Origin: Salvator merianae
Lineage: Eukaryota; Chordata; Lepidosauria; Squamata; Teiidae
Assembly: GCA_003586115.2 (NCBI GenBank)
Contig: QVOM02000053.1
Coordinates: 727,658 to 791,657, forward strand
DNA: 64,000 nucleotides
Direction of reading: 5' to 3'
Within the stretch, counting starts at the first letter, position 1, and each line of letters begins with the position of its first letter. The notes below the pieces were generated by a model. That model ran no database searches, was not told the origin of the DNA, and saw only the letters and a list, made by a program, of their open reading frames with translations. The position numbers were made by a program, and so were the translations under genes. Shown one piece after another: positions 36,726-50,300 of the stretch.

Positions 36726-38190
36726 GTCGATGCCAAGCGCTCCAGACGCCTTCTTTTTAAAAGCAGAAACAACCACACTGCCAAACCAAAGATGAGCCGG
36801 GCAGAAGCCGGCCTGGCTGCTTCCAGCGCGTTTTGCTCACCAGTTGGGGCTTGCGGTTGGGCGGCGGCCCTGCCCGGCCCTGTGCTGGCTTGTCCTGGGG
36901 GGCTGCCTGCCCGGGCAGGGCAGATGGGGCACGTCGTGCTGGGGCCTGCCGTCTTGCCGGAGGTGACCCGTGCTCCTTGCTCAGCTCACGGCCCCGCAAA
37001 CAGGCCACGAACACACACGCGGGTGGGGCGGAAGCTTCCTGCAGCAGCTTCTTGGGAGAGTCCTTGACCGCCCGCTGGCAGGCGTGCCCCGTGCCCCCCC
37101 GCAATTGTCACGGCCAGTGAGGCGGCAAGGGACTCCCCACGGCCCCCTCCCGGTGCCCACCGAGACTCTGCTGACCTGCAGATGAGCAGCTGAGACGTTC
37201 TGCGCCTCCACAGCGGGAGAGGACAAGGGGCTTTAACATCGTGTGGATCCTTAGGGCAGGAGGGGGAGGGTTAGCTAAACCAGATCAATAGGATGCATTA
37301 GGCTGGCTGGAAGGTATCTAAATAGGCAGAAAAAGGAGCGAGCAACGTCTCAGGAAGGAACTGAAGTACACAAAAACCTCGTGAGCAGTTTTCCTAACTC
37401 AGTGTTAAAGGTGGGCAGGTGTTTTTTGGGGGGGGAGTGTTGAGAGAGTCTCTGCTTCATGGGGCCTGGTTTCACAACCAAATTCAGCACTTAAAAGGTT
37501 AAGAACAGGTGGAAACGGCGTCAGCGGGTGGCCTACGTTCCCAGCAGGAGCCTTGCAGGCGTCACCAGGGGGCGGCCTTTACTCTGCCTGGCAGGACACG
37601 GTGCCCGTCCCCCTCATGGTGCCACTGTCCTGCCACCTCGTCACCACTGCTGCGCTCCCGGGGCAGCGGTCTCATCCGTATGCTGGGGCTGCTGAGGCCT
37701 CTGGTCTCCCGCTTGTTTGGAAGAGCTCTGCCGCGCCATGGAGCTGAGCCCCCAGCTCCACACAGGAAGGCGACTGGAGCATTTGTCCCAGCACCCCGTG
37801 TCTCTGCCCCCACCCAAAGTGGCAGATTCTGAAGCGGGAAACGGCACTGAACCCTGAAGCCCCCGGGACTGCTAGCGCAGTCCTCTAGCGGCCGCCTGCC
37901 CAGAGGAACATCCTTCGGCAGCGTCCCCTCCGTCCAACCGGTCGGCTGCCACGACTGCTTTGGCCCGGCCGACCTCACCTCCTTTTCAGGCACCTGCACG
38001 CGACAGTGCGCCGAGGCCAGGGGAGACCGGCACTTGCTGCTCTGCAGGCGCATCAAAACGCTCCCATTCCAATGAAGAGCAGAACACCGAAAATAAAGCG
38101 AGATTTCTTTCTGAGTGGGTTAAAACGAAACTATTCCTCTGCAGGCTTCAGGCAGGGTAATAAAAGTTCTTCGGGGAGTTTACCAAAATA
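36726..38190. other. Intergenic space between convergent KIFC3 and KATNB1
   Basis: About 1.5 kb of GC-rich DNA lies between the two polyadenylation regions. I see no gene. Short overlapping open frames on both strands look like chance. Confidence 0.5.
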
Positions 38191-38204
38191 AAAGTTACAA
38201 ATGT

Positions 38205-38210
38205 TTTAAT
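38205..38210 (-). terminator. KATNB1: Candidate KATNB1 polyadenylation signal ATTAAA
   Basis: On the minus strand this reads ATTAAA, the commonest variant signal, about 600 bases after the KATNB1 stop codon. No canonical minus-strand AATAAA was seen between the stop and this point. Confidence 0.35.
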
Positions 38211-38803
38211 AGAATTCATTATAAGTTATCAGTTTATGAACAGCAGGCAGCAGCATATTAACAAGAGGCTCAGGGGACCGGGCATCCCGGCCCCCCGTAC
38301 GGATGCTTCCACCGTGGAAAAAGCCAGGGGGCAGGGGAGGCCCTCGGATGCCGGCAACGCTCCGCTCGGCGAAAGGACGCCGTGGCCGAACCGCCACCCG
38401 TGCCGCACGGCGCCAGCCTCCCCCTTGCCCACCCCAGCCTTGCTTAAGTCCAGCGAAGGAGACTGGAAAGGCAAGGCAGGCTCGCGCAGGAAACCAACTG
38501 GTCCCAAGCACTGCTGGGAGCCCGGGTCAAGCGGTGCTGTCCACAAATGAATTCTTCCCCTGCGCTCCCAGTCCTCCACCTACAGATGGCGGCAGGTGTG
38601 CACGGAGGTGGGCTGGGCCGCACCAGGACAGCCTAGTGGGTTATCTAGCGGACAAGGCACCGGAGCTGCCAGTCCCTGCCGCCTGGGGGAGATGAAGAAA
38701 TGGACACCAAATGGAAATACTCAAGGCGGGCCGGAGTGGAGGCCGTGGGGGGAGCCGAGCCCCTCGTGGGGAACACGTGCAGCTAGGAGACGCGTGGCAG
38801 CAG

Positions 38804-41396
38804 TCACTCGAGAACAGCCATCAGGAGGTGCAGCTCGCGGAAGGCACTGCCGTGGCGGCCGGTGAGTCCGGATTTGTTCTTGATGATGTTGCTGATGTTC
38901 TTCAGCTGTTTGTAGCACAGGCGGCATTTGTGGAGCCTGCAGGGAAAGAGGGAGAGAGACAGCGCATGGGCCGAGGGCCCTCTCCGGAGCACCGAACGGC
39001 AGGCACCGCTGCAGATACGTGCCAGTCGGTCCGTAAAGGATTTGCTGGATTCCCCTGCAGACGAGGACCAGTCGGACGTGACCTGGCTAAGGAGCTCCTC
39101 AGCGGAGCTCCAGGCAGGCCAAAATCAGGGATCTGGGGAACGGGGCAGACGCCCTGCGTTGCTCCGACTTCTGGACCTCCACGGTGATTGCTGAGCGGTC
39201 CTGCACTCAGCATCTTGCTGCTCGTTTTAAACTCCTTGCGACGCGCGTCTCTCATGTGAAAATCAAAGGGACCGGTTTCGCCCCACGGCAGAGACGGACG
39301 GAAGCTCCAAAAGGCTGAGTGGACAGGCCACGTGGAGCAGAAGCCCTTGGATTCTTTAAAAGCAAGCTGATGGGGTGGAAAGGTGCTTTCACGGTGCTCG
39401 GTTCCTGAGATATTTAGGTCCAGCACAGTGGAAGGGACTGAGGGAGACCAGATGTGTGCAGGCGGTGGTCAGCGAGAGGGCCAAGGGTGCGGTGGGCAGG
39501 GCGCATCCTGCAAACCTTTCCTAACCGGCCCCGTGGAAAAAGAGCAAAACCCAGTCCATGACCTGGAGCAGCGCTGCGGGGGCATTCCGGCCAAGAGGGC
39601 CCTTACGCTCGCTGTGCCATCCGCACGCGTGCGGCGACTTAAGCAGCTTTCGGTCTGCCGAGGTTCGGCAGGGCCCTGGCCGGCTGCTGAGCCGCCGTAC
39701 CTTTCCTCCCTGCTGATGTCGACCCCGACGGAAGGCGGCGCAGCGAGAATGTCCGTGATGAGCGGCAGGAACCTCTGCAGGATCAACTTCAGGGAAGTGC
39801 AGCCTGTTTGGACGTAACTGGCAAGAGGGCAGAGAGTTACGCCACGCACTGCCAGGCCGGAGGGCTGCCTGGGAAAACCATCGGGGGAGGGAGAAACGGC
39901 CTCCGACGCGTCAGCCGGCTGCCTTCGGGGCCTTCCGCCGAGGCCCACGCAGGCGAAGACCTTCCTTCAGGACAGCCCTGGTCCTCGTGGCAACGCAAGC
40001 ACAGGCCAGGTCCTGGCAAGCTGCCAAGCCAGCAGTTCAACAGGGCACCACGGAGGCTCGGGTGCTTCGGGGGAGACTCACCTTTCGTATTTGCTTTGCA
40101 GAAGCTTCTCTATCTGAGGCAAGACCACAGTGCAGAGATCCAGTTTCCACAGAGACCTGGAAGAGAGCAGAGCCTCCAGAGAGGAGCCGTTCCAGGGCCG
40201 GGAGGAGGGCCTGGACCCCTTTGCTGGAGCCAAGGAGACCAGAGAGCCGTTGCCAGGGCCTCGCCTGCGCGCTCCAAGCCACGAAGGACCCTGAGAAATT
40301 GGGGCAAGGCAGGAGGACCCTTGCGAGAGACCTCGGCACCTGCCTCCTCGCCACCGTGGAGTCCCTAATACCTCCCTGCCGATCGCCAGCCAAGGGGAGC
40401 CTGCGAATAACCCCAGGCACGGGCCAGCGACGCAGTTGCTTTGCGCAGCGCACAGCGTGAACACGGCGGCACGGCCGCCACAGGCTTTGGGCCCTGCTGA
40501 AGCTCCGCAAGCTGGGGGGGCTCACTGACCAGGCGGGTCACCCCCCCGCCTTTCCTCGTGCAGAAAAGGGAACAGGACTCACGCCTTCTGGTTGACGATG
40601 TTCAGAAGGTCGACCACCACAGAGAGGTCGTTGATGGCAACAGCTGAGTCCACAGACGTCTGCCAAGAGGGAAGAGAAGCAGGAAAGGGTTATGGCCACG
40701 AGGACTCGCGCCCGGCTGCCTGCTCTCCTTCAGCCACAGGCTCAAAAGAAGTGGCTCTGAGGAGAAAGCATTCAGCTCAGGAAAAATCCCTCCTTGAGGC
40801 GGGCAGGACAAAGGCCCACTCCCAGCCTAGTCTGGGGCCTGGGCTGGCTAGGGCCAGCAAGACGAAGGCCACATATAGGGAACCAAGACTCCTCTGCAAA
40901 GCCCCTTCCCCTCACTTTTGGAAAGTCTCGTCCACATTACTCCTCCAATTCCCCACAATAAGTAGACAAGATGTTGGTGCGTTGGGGAGAAGGATGCTCA
41001 TCCTTCTTAGGTTTGGCTGCTTTGCAAACAACTGACATGTTTGTTCCTCAGTTATGTCGTGTATCCAAACAAGCTTCTGCCTGAGCAACCAAAGGGGTGA
41101 AAAATGCAGCTGAGACCTTCCTGCAGGCGAACCACTGACCCCCGATGTAACTGCTCTGAGAGCTTTGTACTGAAGCGCGCAGGGATGAGGTTCCGAAAAG
41201 CTCGATCCCCTGCAACACACTTATTCAGCGGCAACCAATAGCTTGCCTTGATGTCTCCAGTATTCCACACGGCTCTCACAGTGTCCAAGTTCTTGTGCCG
41301 ACTTGTCAGCACTACACACATGGTCTCGTGGCCCTTCCGAATTTGTGACATGGCCTCCTCGTCCACCATTTCCGCTAGACTTTGATTCTTCACTGC
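38804..41396 (-). other. KATNB1: KATNB1 C-terminal con80 domain exons
   Basis: Five exons encode about residues 475-657, the helical region that binds the p60 catalytic subunit (family knowledge). Recognisable stretches are [60 protein letters not shown] and [17 protein letters not shown]. The protein ends HLLMAVLE with the stop at 38804-38806. Confidence 0.95.
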
Positions 41397-44300
41397 CTGA
41401 AAGGACAGAGAGGAAAGGAGAAGATGCAGGACGCCTACGTCGTTTTACCCTTTCTAGGCTAAGCCCTTCCGAGGAGCAGTCCTGTAGGAGGCTTCTTCCA
41501 CCAAGGGAAGCAGAAGAAGAAGAAGAAGAATTTGGTTTTTATACCCCGCTTTTCTTGGCCAAAGCTGACTCAAAGCGGCTTACAAGGTTATTTTTTGCCC
41601 GAAGGCTTATATCTGTCTATCTTCCGCATCACGCAATGTGATGCTCCCTATTTATCTACTTGCAATTACTTGCTGTCGAACAGCCAGCTTGGCCAGACAC
41701 AGGGAGAGTCCAGATCCACCAGCTGCTGCAGCACTCTGCCCCAAAGGCTGCATCAGTCGACCTGTATATATCCATTCTCTATTGCCTAATAAAGGTGGAA
41801 AGAACCTGCCAGGTAGCAGCCTCACAAATTTACTCAACAGATGCCCTTGACATAAGCGCTGCAGAAGCAGCTGCCGAACGTGTTGAACGAGTGATTATCC
41901 TCTCCGGGAGAAGCAACCTGAGCTCCTGATAGGCTCTAGAAATGCACGAATAAATCCACAAAGCTATCGTAGTAACTAGACGCCTTTTGATCCTGCTTCC
42001 TTCGATGCCGAAGACCTTCAAAAGGCTCTGGTACATCTTACATAAACTCTAATTGCTCTACAAACACCTCGCATGTGCCACAACCTTTCCAGTCTATGCT
42101 TGGGTGTCAGACAAAAAGAAGGCAAATGGGTCTCTTGATCTCTATGGAAAGGTGCATTAATTGCAGATGTGAGAGGCAAAGCAACCAGATGGTGTTCCCA
42201 CTCCCACTGCACCTAATGAGAAGGTGTGGGGGGACAGCATCTGTGTTGCAAACCCCCGAAGACCGACCTGAGCAGGCAGAGAAGGCTGCCGATGGGCTGC
42301 AGCTCCCTGCGCGATCCGGGCGCCTCCTTAGCTGCTGAAAGCATGTCAGTCAAACGGCGGATGCCAGTGTGTCAGAGGCCCACAGAAAGTCAGGCTGGTC
42401 CTTACCACGAAGAGGTCTTTCTCCCAAGTCGAGATGGGAGGAACGCACCATAGAGTTTCGAGGCTGTGGGGGAGTTTATCCTCTCCGGCTCGTTTTGCCT
42501 GATCAGGCTGAAACCACGAGCTGTTTCTTTGGTGGCGCATTCCCCCCAAGAATGACTTAGGAGGAACCAGCAGCTCCAGGAGGGGCTCCTCCCAGCTTCC
42601 TCCCGCCACTCCCCTCTTCCGGTCCCCGCACTCACATCTGCAACAGACCTTTCTTCTCCTGTGCCTTTCTCCAGCCCTTTTCCTTACCAAAGCCAGAGGG
42701 TGCCAGCTTACATCCCAAGCACACCGCCTTACAGGCAGCCCATGAGCACCCCAGGGAACCGCTAGAGTCTCCCCCTCCCCAGGGGTCAGCTGACGTCTCC
42801 TTGAAACCCCCCAGAGACTTACCGGCAAGAAGTCAGAGGTTTTCAGGCCAATGGGTTCGTTCCTGGCAGCAGGGATCACCGATGGCTCCACCCTTGCCAG
42901 GGGCGTCGAAGAGGCTACTGGTGGCCTCTGAATGGGGTCCGGCTGAGGGGGAAGTGGAGACGGGGTCACGACAGGGCGACCTCCTGGCCCAGCTGAGCGC
43001 CCCCTTCTCCCACACTACTTGGAAACAAAGGACCTCAAGGGACTGCCCCCCCCTTCCTCCCCATGGCCCACTTGCATCAGCACCCGCACGTGCCAACCGA
43101 AAGGCACGTGAGGCGTTTCAGGTGAAGCTACAGCTTAGCCGCCACGGATTCTGCCTCAGGCGAGGAACAGACGGCCTCTCAGCAACGCCTCCCTCGCCTT
43201 ATGGAACGAGCTTAGGAGGGTGCCTGACATCCCAGCTGCCTCGGCCAAGATCTCCCACCCCGCTAGTACCCTTGCCAGGCCTCGCACAGAGGACAAGAGC
43301 CAAGTGCCTCGGCCCCCTTTCCAGGCAGTGGGCACTGCCACGACGACTGGGGAATCACCGGAGGGCAGGGGGACGCCGAGAGGCCCGCAGCACATACGTT
43401 CTCTTGGCTTGGCAACGGAGTCTGGATATCCACAGCTTGGCTGGGCCGAGGGGCTTCTTTGGCGAGTGTGGGCTCTGGAAAGGAGAAGCAAGCCACGCGT
43501 TCAGCGTATAAAAGCTGCCGACGTGGACTGGGGGCAATGGTCTCCCCCGGAAACCCACAACGCTCTCGGACAACGAACAAGAAGCTGCAGGAAGCCTCTT
43601 TTTGTGGCCGCCAGATGTTCCACAGAGCCCACGGCTCTTTGCTGGCACCAAACCCAGGGCCCACCGGCTGCTTGGGGGGGAGGCTTCCCCAGCTCCTCTC
43701 CTTGCACCCCCCTCCGTGGCCCCGGATGAACCAGCCTCAACTCACCGTCCTCTGGAGGGGCGGGAAAAGGCTCGCTTCTGTGCGGAGGGGTTCGAGCTGA
43801 AAGAGTCGGAAGCCCCAAGATAGACCCAACTTCTTTCGCACAACGAACACTAGCAGACTACCCGGCGGTGCCCTTCCAAAATCTAAGGTGACCCAGCGCT
43901 CCCACACCGTGGAAGGACGGAGAGAGACTTCCGCCTCTGGGAAAGAAATGGGCGTGTGGGGAAAGCGCCTCCTCTTTAAACCACCCCGGTTATTTCACCG
44001 ACACTCACTGATGGAATTCTTTGGCTGGAAGATCTCCTTGTAGTCTTCTGGATTCCGGATCTCCGCGGTGGATTCTTTATCCTCCCTGTCGTCATCGCTG
44101 CTCGGACTGCGCCGCTCACTCTCGGAGTTACGTTTCATTCTGCTAGCAAAGCGTAGGAAGAAAGTCAGGCCAAGAGCCCACTCGCTCCAGCGTCCGCCCA
44201 AGGACGGCGCTTCGCTTTCGGTTCTACTCCGAAGCCTGTTAAAAGGCACTCAGCCCTGTGGAGCCGCGAGCACAGGCGCGGTGTGAAAATCAGGCGGCAA

Positions 44301-47300
44301 CACGCAGGCTGCCTCTGCTGCGAAGAAACCTGCCCACCGCCAGGGACGCCCCCCGCCCCCGGGTGGGGAGGCAGGGCTGCTAGGAGCCCACGGTCACTCC
44401 GCACACGTAACCCCTAGAGGGCCAGCCCAGCCGAGGAAACCTGTGGGCGTGTGGACACGCATCAGAGATGGTGCTGCTGAACGTGGGGGAAACCGTTCTG
44501 ACGCGGAACAGTCCTCCGACGCAGCCTCTGCAGCTCCTGAAGAGGCACCTGGGCAGCCGTGGCTGCAGGAGCTTTCCTGAACAACGCAGGGAGCCCGACT
44601 AGGTGATCTCTGTGGTCCCTTCCGACTGCTCAGGTCCATGATTTTATGATCGTCCGCCACGGGCGCCTTGCTCTTGAAAGCAGAGCACCTGCAACGGGCC
44701 CTTGGAGAGCCCTGCCCTCAAAGAGACGCCCCGAGTGGCCGAGGGGTTGAAAAAGGCGCACGAAGGGAGACGCAAGCGAGAGGCCAGAAGCTCCACGGAG
44801 GCAGCGCCCTCGAGGCTTCCTCTGCTCGAGAAACAGGGGCAGAACGTGGGGCAGCAACGGAAACCGGGAAGGAGCATCGCGCTGCCCTCTGGCCTTGGCA
44901 GCCGGCCGCCTGTTCACCCACCTCTGCGGCTTGCTGCACGTGGTCGAGGGCCGGTCGTAGATGCGCCGGAGGGAGGAGCCCGCGGGGGCGGCCTGCGCGA
45001 GAGGCTTGTCGTCCTTCACCCGTCCGTGGAGGCCGGAGCCACATTTCGTGACCCTGCTGAGGTCCACGACAAACGACGAGACGACGCTCTGGGTGAACGA
45101 CACGCCGATCTGTGGGGGCAGCAAAGCCGTGTCAGGCAACGGAGGCTGCCTGGAAAACCATGGGAAAGGGAAGCCGGGAGGCCGCGAACGGTCGCTGGAA
45201 TCCCGGAGGCTGCCGCCAAAGGGGTGGGGGCGTTGGGAGAAGACGTTTAAGACGAGAGGCTACCGAGGAGCGTCGGCGCCAGAGCTGGGAGGCTGCCCCA
45301 AGGCTGCCCTGCTGCTGCACCCACGAGCGGAGCGGGCCATCAGGGCGGGCCACCCTTCAGCCACTCACCAGCTGGTTGTTGCAAATAGACAGGTCGGCCA
45401 CCTTTCCCCAGTTCACCAGGACCACGTCGAAACAGCGCTCGGGTTCCCAGCCGTAGACGCGCAGGGCGTCCTGGCAGCCGGCGTACAGGCAGCAGCCGTC
45501 GGGGTTGAAGAGCACGCACCTGCGGGAGAGAGGGAGGAACGGAAGGCGCGATGCATCCACGCCACGCGAGCAGCTAGCAGGGCGAGGCACGGGAGCCAGG
45601 ACCTCTACCGGCCTGACTGCTCGCGCTTCCTGCCACCGAAAAACGCCCTCCGGTTTCTTCCTTGAACCAGAGGTACCCTAAAACAGGAGCTGCGACTCCC
45701 ATCTTTAAGGGGCAAAAGCACAAGTCTGTTTGGGCACCTCCTGCTGCAAGTCTCCGCCAAGGCAGACGTACCTGACGGGAGTTGCTTCCTCCTCGATGCA
45801 GCTCACCACCTGGAACTTCTCCAGGTCCCAGAAGCGGACAGTTCTGCGAAAAGAAAGGAGGGAGGAACGACGGATTCTGGACACTATCTGGGGGCTCTAC
45901 AGTTCCACTGAGGTTTGAGAAAGGGAACTTCACAACTCCGAAGTTGGACAGGCGCACTAAAATCTCTGAGGATTTAGGGGACAGAGAAGGCCACTCTTCT
46001 GCCAGAGCGGGGCCAGAGGATCTCCCTAGACGCCAGGTTCCAAGGTCAGCCCTTCCGGTCGGCCGCATCACTTCCAAAGTGGCAAAGGAGAGGGAATTCC
46101 CAGCAAATCTGCAGGCCGAGGCAGCGGTTCCTCCCCAGCCTCGTAGCAGGCCAGGCCAAATGCACTGCGGCCGCAAAGCCCCTCCCTGCCTCCCCCAGCC
46201 AGGCCTCACCTGTCAGAGCTTCCCGAGGCCAGCAGGTACTCATTGGGGTGAAACTCGACGACATTGACCGGCCCGCCGTGTCCTGTGAACTCAAACATGA
46301 TCTTTCCAGCAGCCAAGTCCCAGAGCTAGGCAGAGAAAAAAGCTTCAGCGCTAAACCTGCGGGTCCCCCTGCCCACGCTGTTCTCCGCTATCCTGGATTT
46401 GGAAGGAGCCTTCCGCGGGGCGGCAAGCAGCCAAAACTGCCACCAGAGGAACGTGCAAACCAAAGAGCACCAAAGGACCGGAAAACCGCCCTCGCACCTT
46501 CACGGTGTGGTCGTCTGCAGAAGACGCCAACCATTTCCCATCAGGACTGAACCGGAGGCAGCGGACCGCTTGCGTGTGACCCTGGAAAGTGAAAGCGGTC
46601 TCTTAGCATCCCCAGCAGAGCCTGGCCTGTTCGGCAGGGCACTTCAGAAAGACCCGCACAGCTCGTGGGGGCGCCGAACGCACCCCGGTGCAGGTGGCAT
46701 CCAAATACCGTCCAAACAGAGCGAACTGGCACAGGCTGTACCCCCGCCAAAACCCTATAATGAAAACGTCTACTTTTCTACCTCAAGCTGAGGTTGGTTG
46801 CAATATCTGTCCGATTAGGTTGAAATACTGACCGCAGGCCTCAACACTCCACTAGCTGCTGCGACTGTACAGGGCACAGCGCCACGCCCTCGAGTCGGCC
46901 GCCCACGCACCCACCTGTAAACTCTGGAAGCCGAGCGACAGGCAGAGCTCCCCACCAGACGCGGGCCGGCTCAGGGATCTCTCCCAGCCCAGGAGCCTCA
47001 GGCATGGAAGAAGCCAGTGGCTGCTTGGTAGCTCTCCAGCCACGCAGTGCCAGGCCAATCAAGGCCACCCTGCAAGCCTCCCGGGCTTTGGGCACCTGCT
47101 GGGCAGGGGAAAGCTGAAGGCTGCCGTCTGCTGGGGCCCTGGTGAAGCAAGGACCGGAGGTCCCTCTCGTCATGGAGCCCCCCTCTGTGAGTGATGGGTA
47201 AGTGTGCGGCTTCCTGGACCTGGGCACTGACAAGTCTCATTTTCGGACTGGCCAGCAAGTCCTGCCAAACACTGAAGTCTCCCAATTCTACATAAGGGAC

Positions 47301-50300
47301 AGCAAATCGTGCAGAATTCACAGCCTCAGGATAACTGACCTATCCCAAGGAAATACAGCTGACAAGTACACAAATGGCTGCTTTGCAGTATTTTGCGAGA
47401 ATAAAGTAGCAATAAGTTTTAACCTCTACAGCAAAGGCGTTTAACTGCAGCCCCTCCAGATAGATGCTCCCGGGTCAAAACTCCCAGCATCCCTTGCCAG
47501 CGCCCGTCTCCGGTCTACAGGGTTGGTCCATGAGGGCAGTCGGAAGGGACACGAAGCTCCCACCTCGCCAAGTGAGCAAGGACGGGGCCCCGATGGGAGA
47601 CGGCGTCGGAACCGGGACACGTCCAAAGCAGTAAACAGCCCCTCAGAATGAAATGGGACGGGAGCAGGGGAGGGAACCACATCTCAAGAAGGTCTCTGCC
47701 GAGGCAAGGGCGTGTGCTCACCTTGTACCTAAAGACGCAGCCTTTTCTTCTCACATCCCAAAGCTGCACAAAGGAAACAAAACGGAAGCCTGAAAATGGG
47801 CATTTTGCACACCTGGGAGATTTCTCTGACTTCCGCTCCCAAGTCCCTGTGGCTGCTCAACGGAAACTGCAGGTACTCACTACGCAAGCAGCCGCTATAA
47901 GAGGAGATTCTCACCAAGCAATCAGTGGCAGCATCAGCTGCAGCAACAGGAGCAAATTTCACTTTACACGCTGTTTTCACACCATCAGTTAAGCTTGCCT
48001 AACTAGGAATAACCGCATTCAAATGAATAAAGATGCACGGAACTGGCATCTCTGCATTTTTTAAAACATTGTTTTTATTAATCCTTTTCCAGTTAGCTAA
48101 CATCAAAGCCTAAGACCACGTTCTCATAACACAGACTACCTGCTTATTTTAAACCCCTTCCTCCTCCCCCCGCCACTCCCTCTCGAGCGATGAATGTGAC
48201 CAAAGTTATTTATCCCATTGGACTTTCACGCTTATCTTTTTCCTAATTTTATTGCTCCCTTTACTTAGCATAGTTAAACATTTTCCCCAGTTCTTCACTG
48301 TATTTACCATCTTCCCTGGTCCTGAACATTTGATCCTTTGTTCCAAGAGAAAATCGAACTTCAGCTGCTCTGTTATATTCAAAAGTTACTTGTTTTGCCT
48401 TGATCTACCAAGAAAGGCAGCTCTGCGTAAATGAGGCCTTGTGCCTCATTTAAAAGGCCTCCAGTGAAAGTGTTGGGAAGCTCTGGCGCCCACAGCCCCC
48501 CCGTGCTGGAAAGCCGCTTCCGGTCCGCCCAAGAGAGGCCTGGGCTGGGTGAACCACCATTCGCAGCCCCTGCAATAGCTGGCCCTTTCGGGACCCCCAT
48601 GGGACAGACGTCTATCTACCACCGGCCCTGGAAGCAGGGAAACGGCACACCCCGACCATGCCTGCTTTTAGAGATTCAACGCCATAGTGTTTGAAAGGCC
48701 TTCCAGTCCTTTCCCATCCAGCCAACGATTACTAGCAGCAGTACTCGTTTAATCTGCTTCGCGTGGGCGACCAAACTCTGCTCCTCCAGGTACCCCCAAC
48801 GCGCCTCCTTCCTGGCTGCTTGGCGCTGAGCGGGGTTGAAGACCAACAACATTTGGCCGGGAACAAATCCTGTGCCTGCGGGCCAAGCGCTTCTTCTCAA
48901 GAGACCGCTCTGATGCCCACAGTCTACTGCCTTGAACCGGATGCTGCTTTTGTCCCCTACAGAACGCTTTTCCTGAAGGCAAACGTGGGCTGCTGCCCAC
49001 GCACGAATGCCACAGCGATACAGAGCGTGAATAAGCCTGTCCTTGCACACGAGAGCAAAGGCTGCAGCACGCGGCGGCATTCCTACAGCCAGCCCTCCGG
49101 GTGCATCTGCCCAAAGGCCGGACCCACCAGCGGAGTCGGACACTTGCTGTCTCTTCCTCGGGAGCCTCAACAGCAGCGTTGCCCAACCCGGCCGAAGAAT
49201 TCATCGCCAGCTTGACTTGCTCAGTGACATCCACCAAACCGGCAGCCGTGCCCTGCCGCCCCCAAGCCAAGGGGCGGATCTGCCTTACCTTGATGTTGGT
49301 GTCCATCGATCCTGAAGCCACAAAGCCTCCAAAGGGATGGAAGTCCAGGCTGCAGATATTTGCTTTGTGGCCCATCAGCGTGCGGAGGACTAGGGAGAAA
49401 AGTGGGGAAGGCGGAAAAATTGAGAAGGGAGAATGATCTAAATATCTAATGCTCTAACGATCTAATGCTAGGTTTTCCCATTGTAAAAAGACTCATCAGT
49501 TCAAAGGCTGTGGAAAATCTGCACTTGCACAGATAAGACTGGGTCACCCCCTCCCATCAGCAATGGCAGCCCGGTAAACTCCCCTCCACATTAGCCCTAC
49601 CTGAGCCTCCCACTCCACACTGCCTTTGACTTAGGCTGGTTGGCTTTAGCTCATCTCTGTCGTGCAACTGACTTAGACTGATAGGTGGGGTTCAAAACCT
49701 CAGGTGACAATTCCTTGCACAACACTGCTTGCACTATGCCTTGGTTTACAGAAACCAAACCATAGTGTTACACTAGGGATGCCTGCAAATCCATCAACCC
49801 TACTTAAGAAGATTTTCGAAAGCATCTGTTCTAATTACTCAAATGATTTGTGCAATAGAATAAATGTTTTATTTCAACCAGTCATAACAAAGATGAAATG
49901 AATTATTAAACATAAAGCACTATTTAGTAATTAGCATACAGAAGACTATAATTTTTCTTCTGCAGCTTGGGCCTTTCTTTTATGTTAAATATAATTAAAG
50001 AGCTGTTAATACATTTCTCTATTGGTTTTTGAGAACTAAAGCTCGCCCCCAGTATCTCCACTCAAACAGCAACCACAAAACACTTCTGCAAGAGGGCACT
50101 TGGAAGCAGGAAGGAATTGGCACCTCCATCATCTATAGCGCGGACAGGGCTGCTCGCCATTCATAAAGCAAAGGGGCTGCAATTCAATGCCTAATAGAGG
50201 ACATACAGAAAATAGCTTGGAACCTACTTTTGGCTGCTTCCAGATCCCAGATCCGGATGGAGCCTGACTGGGACCCGGCCACAATCAGCTCCTCACTGGG

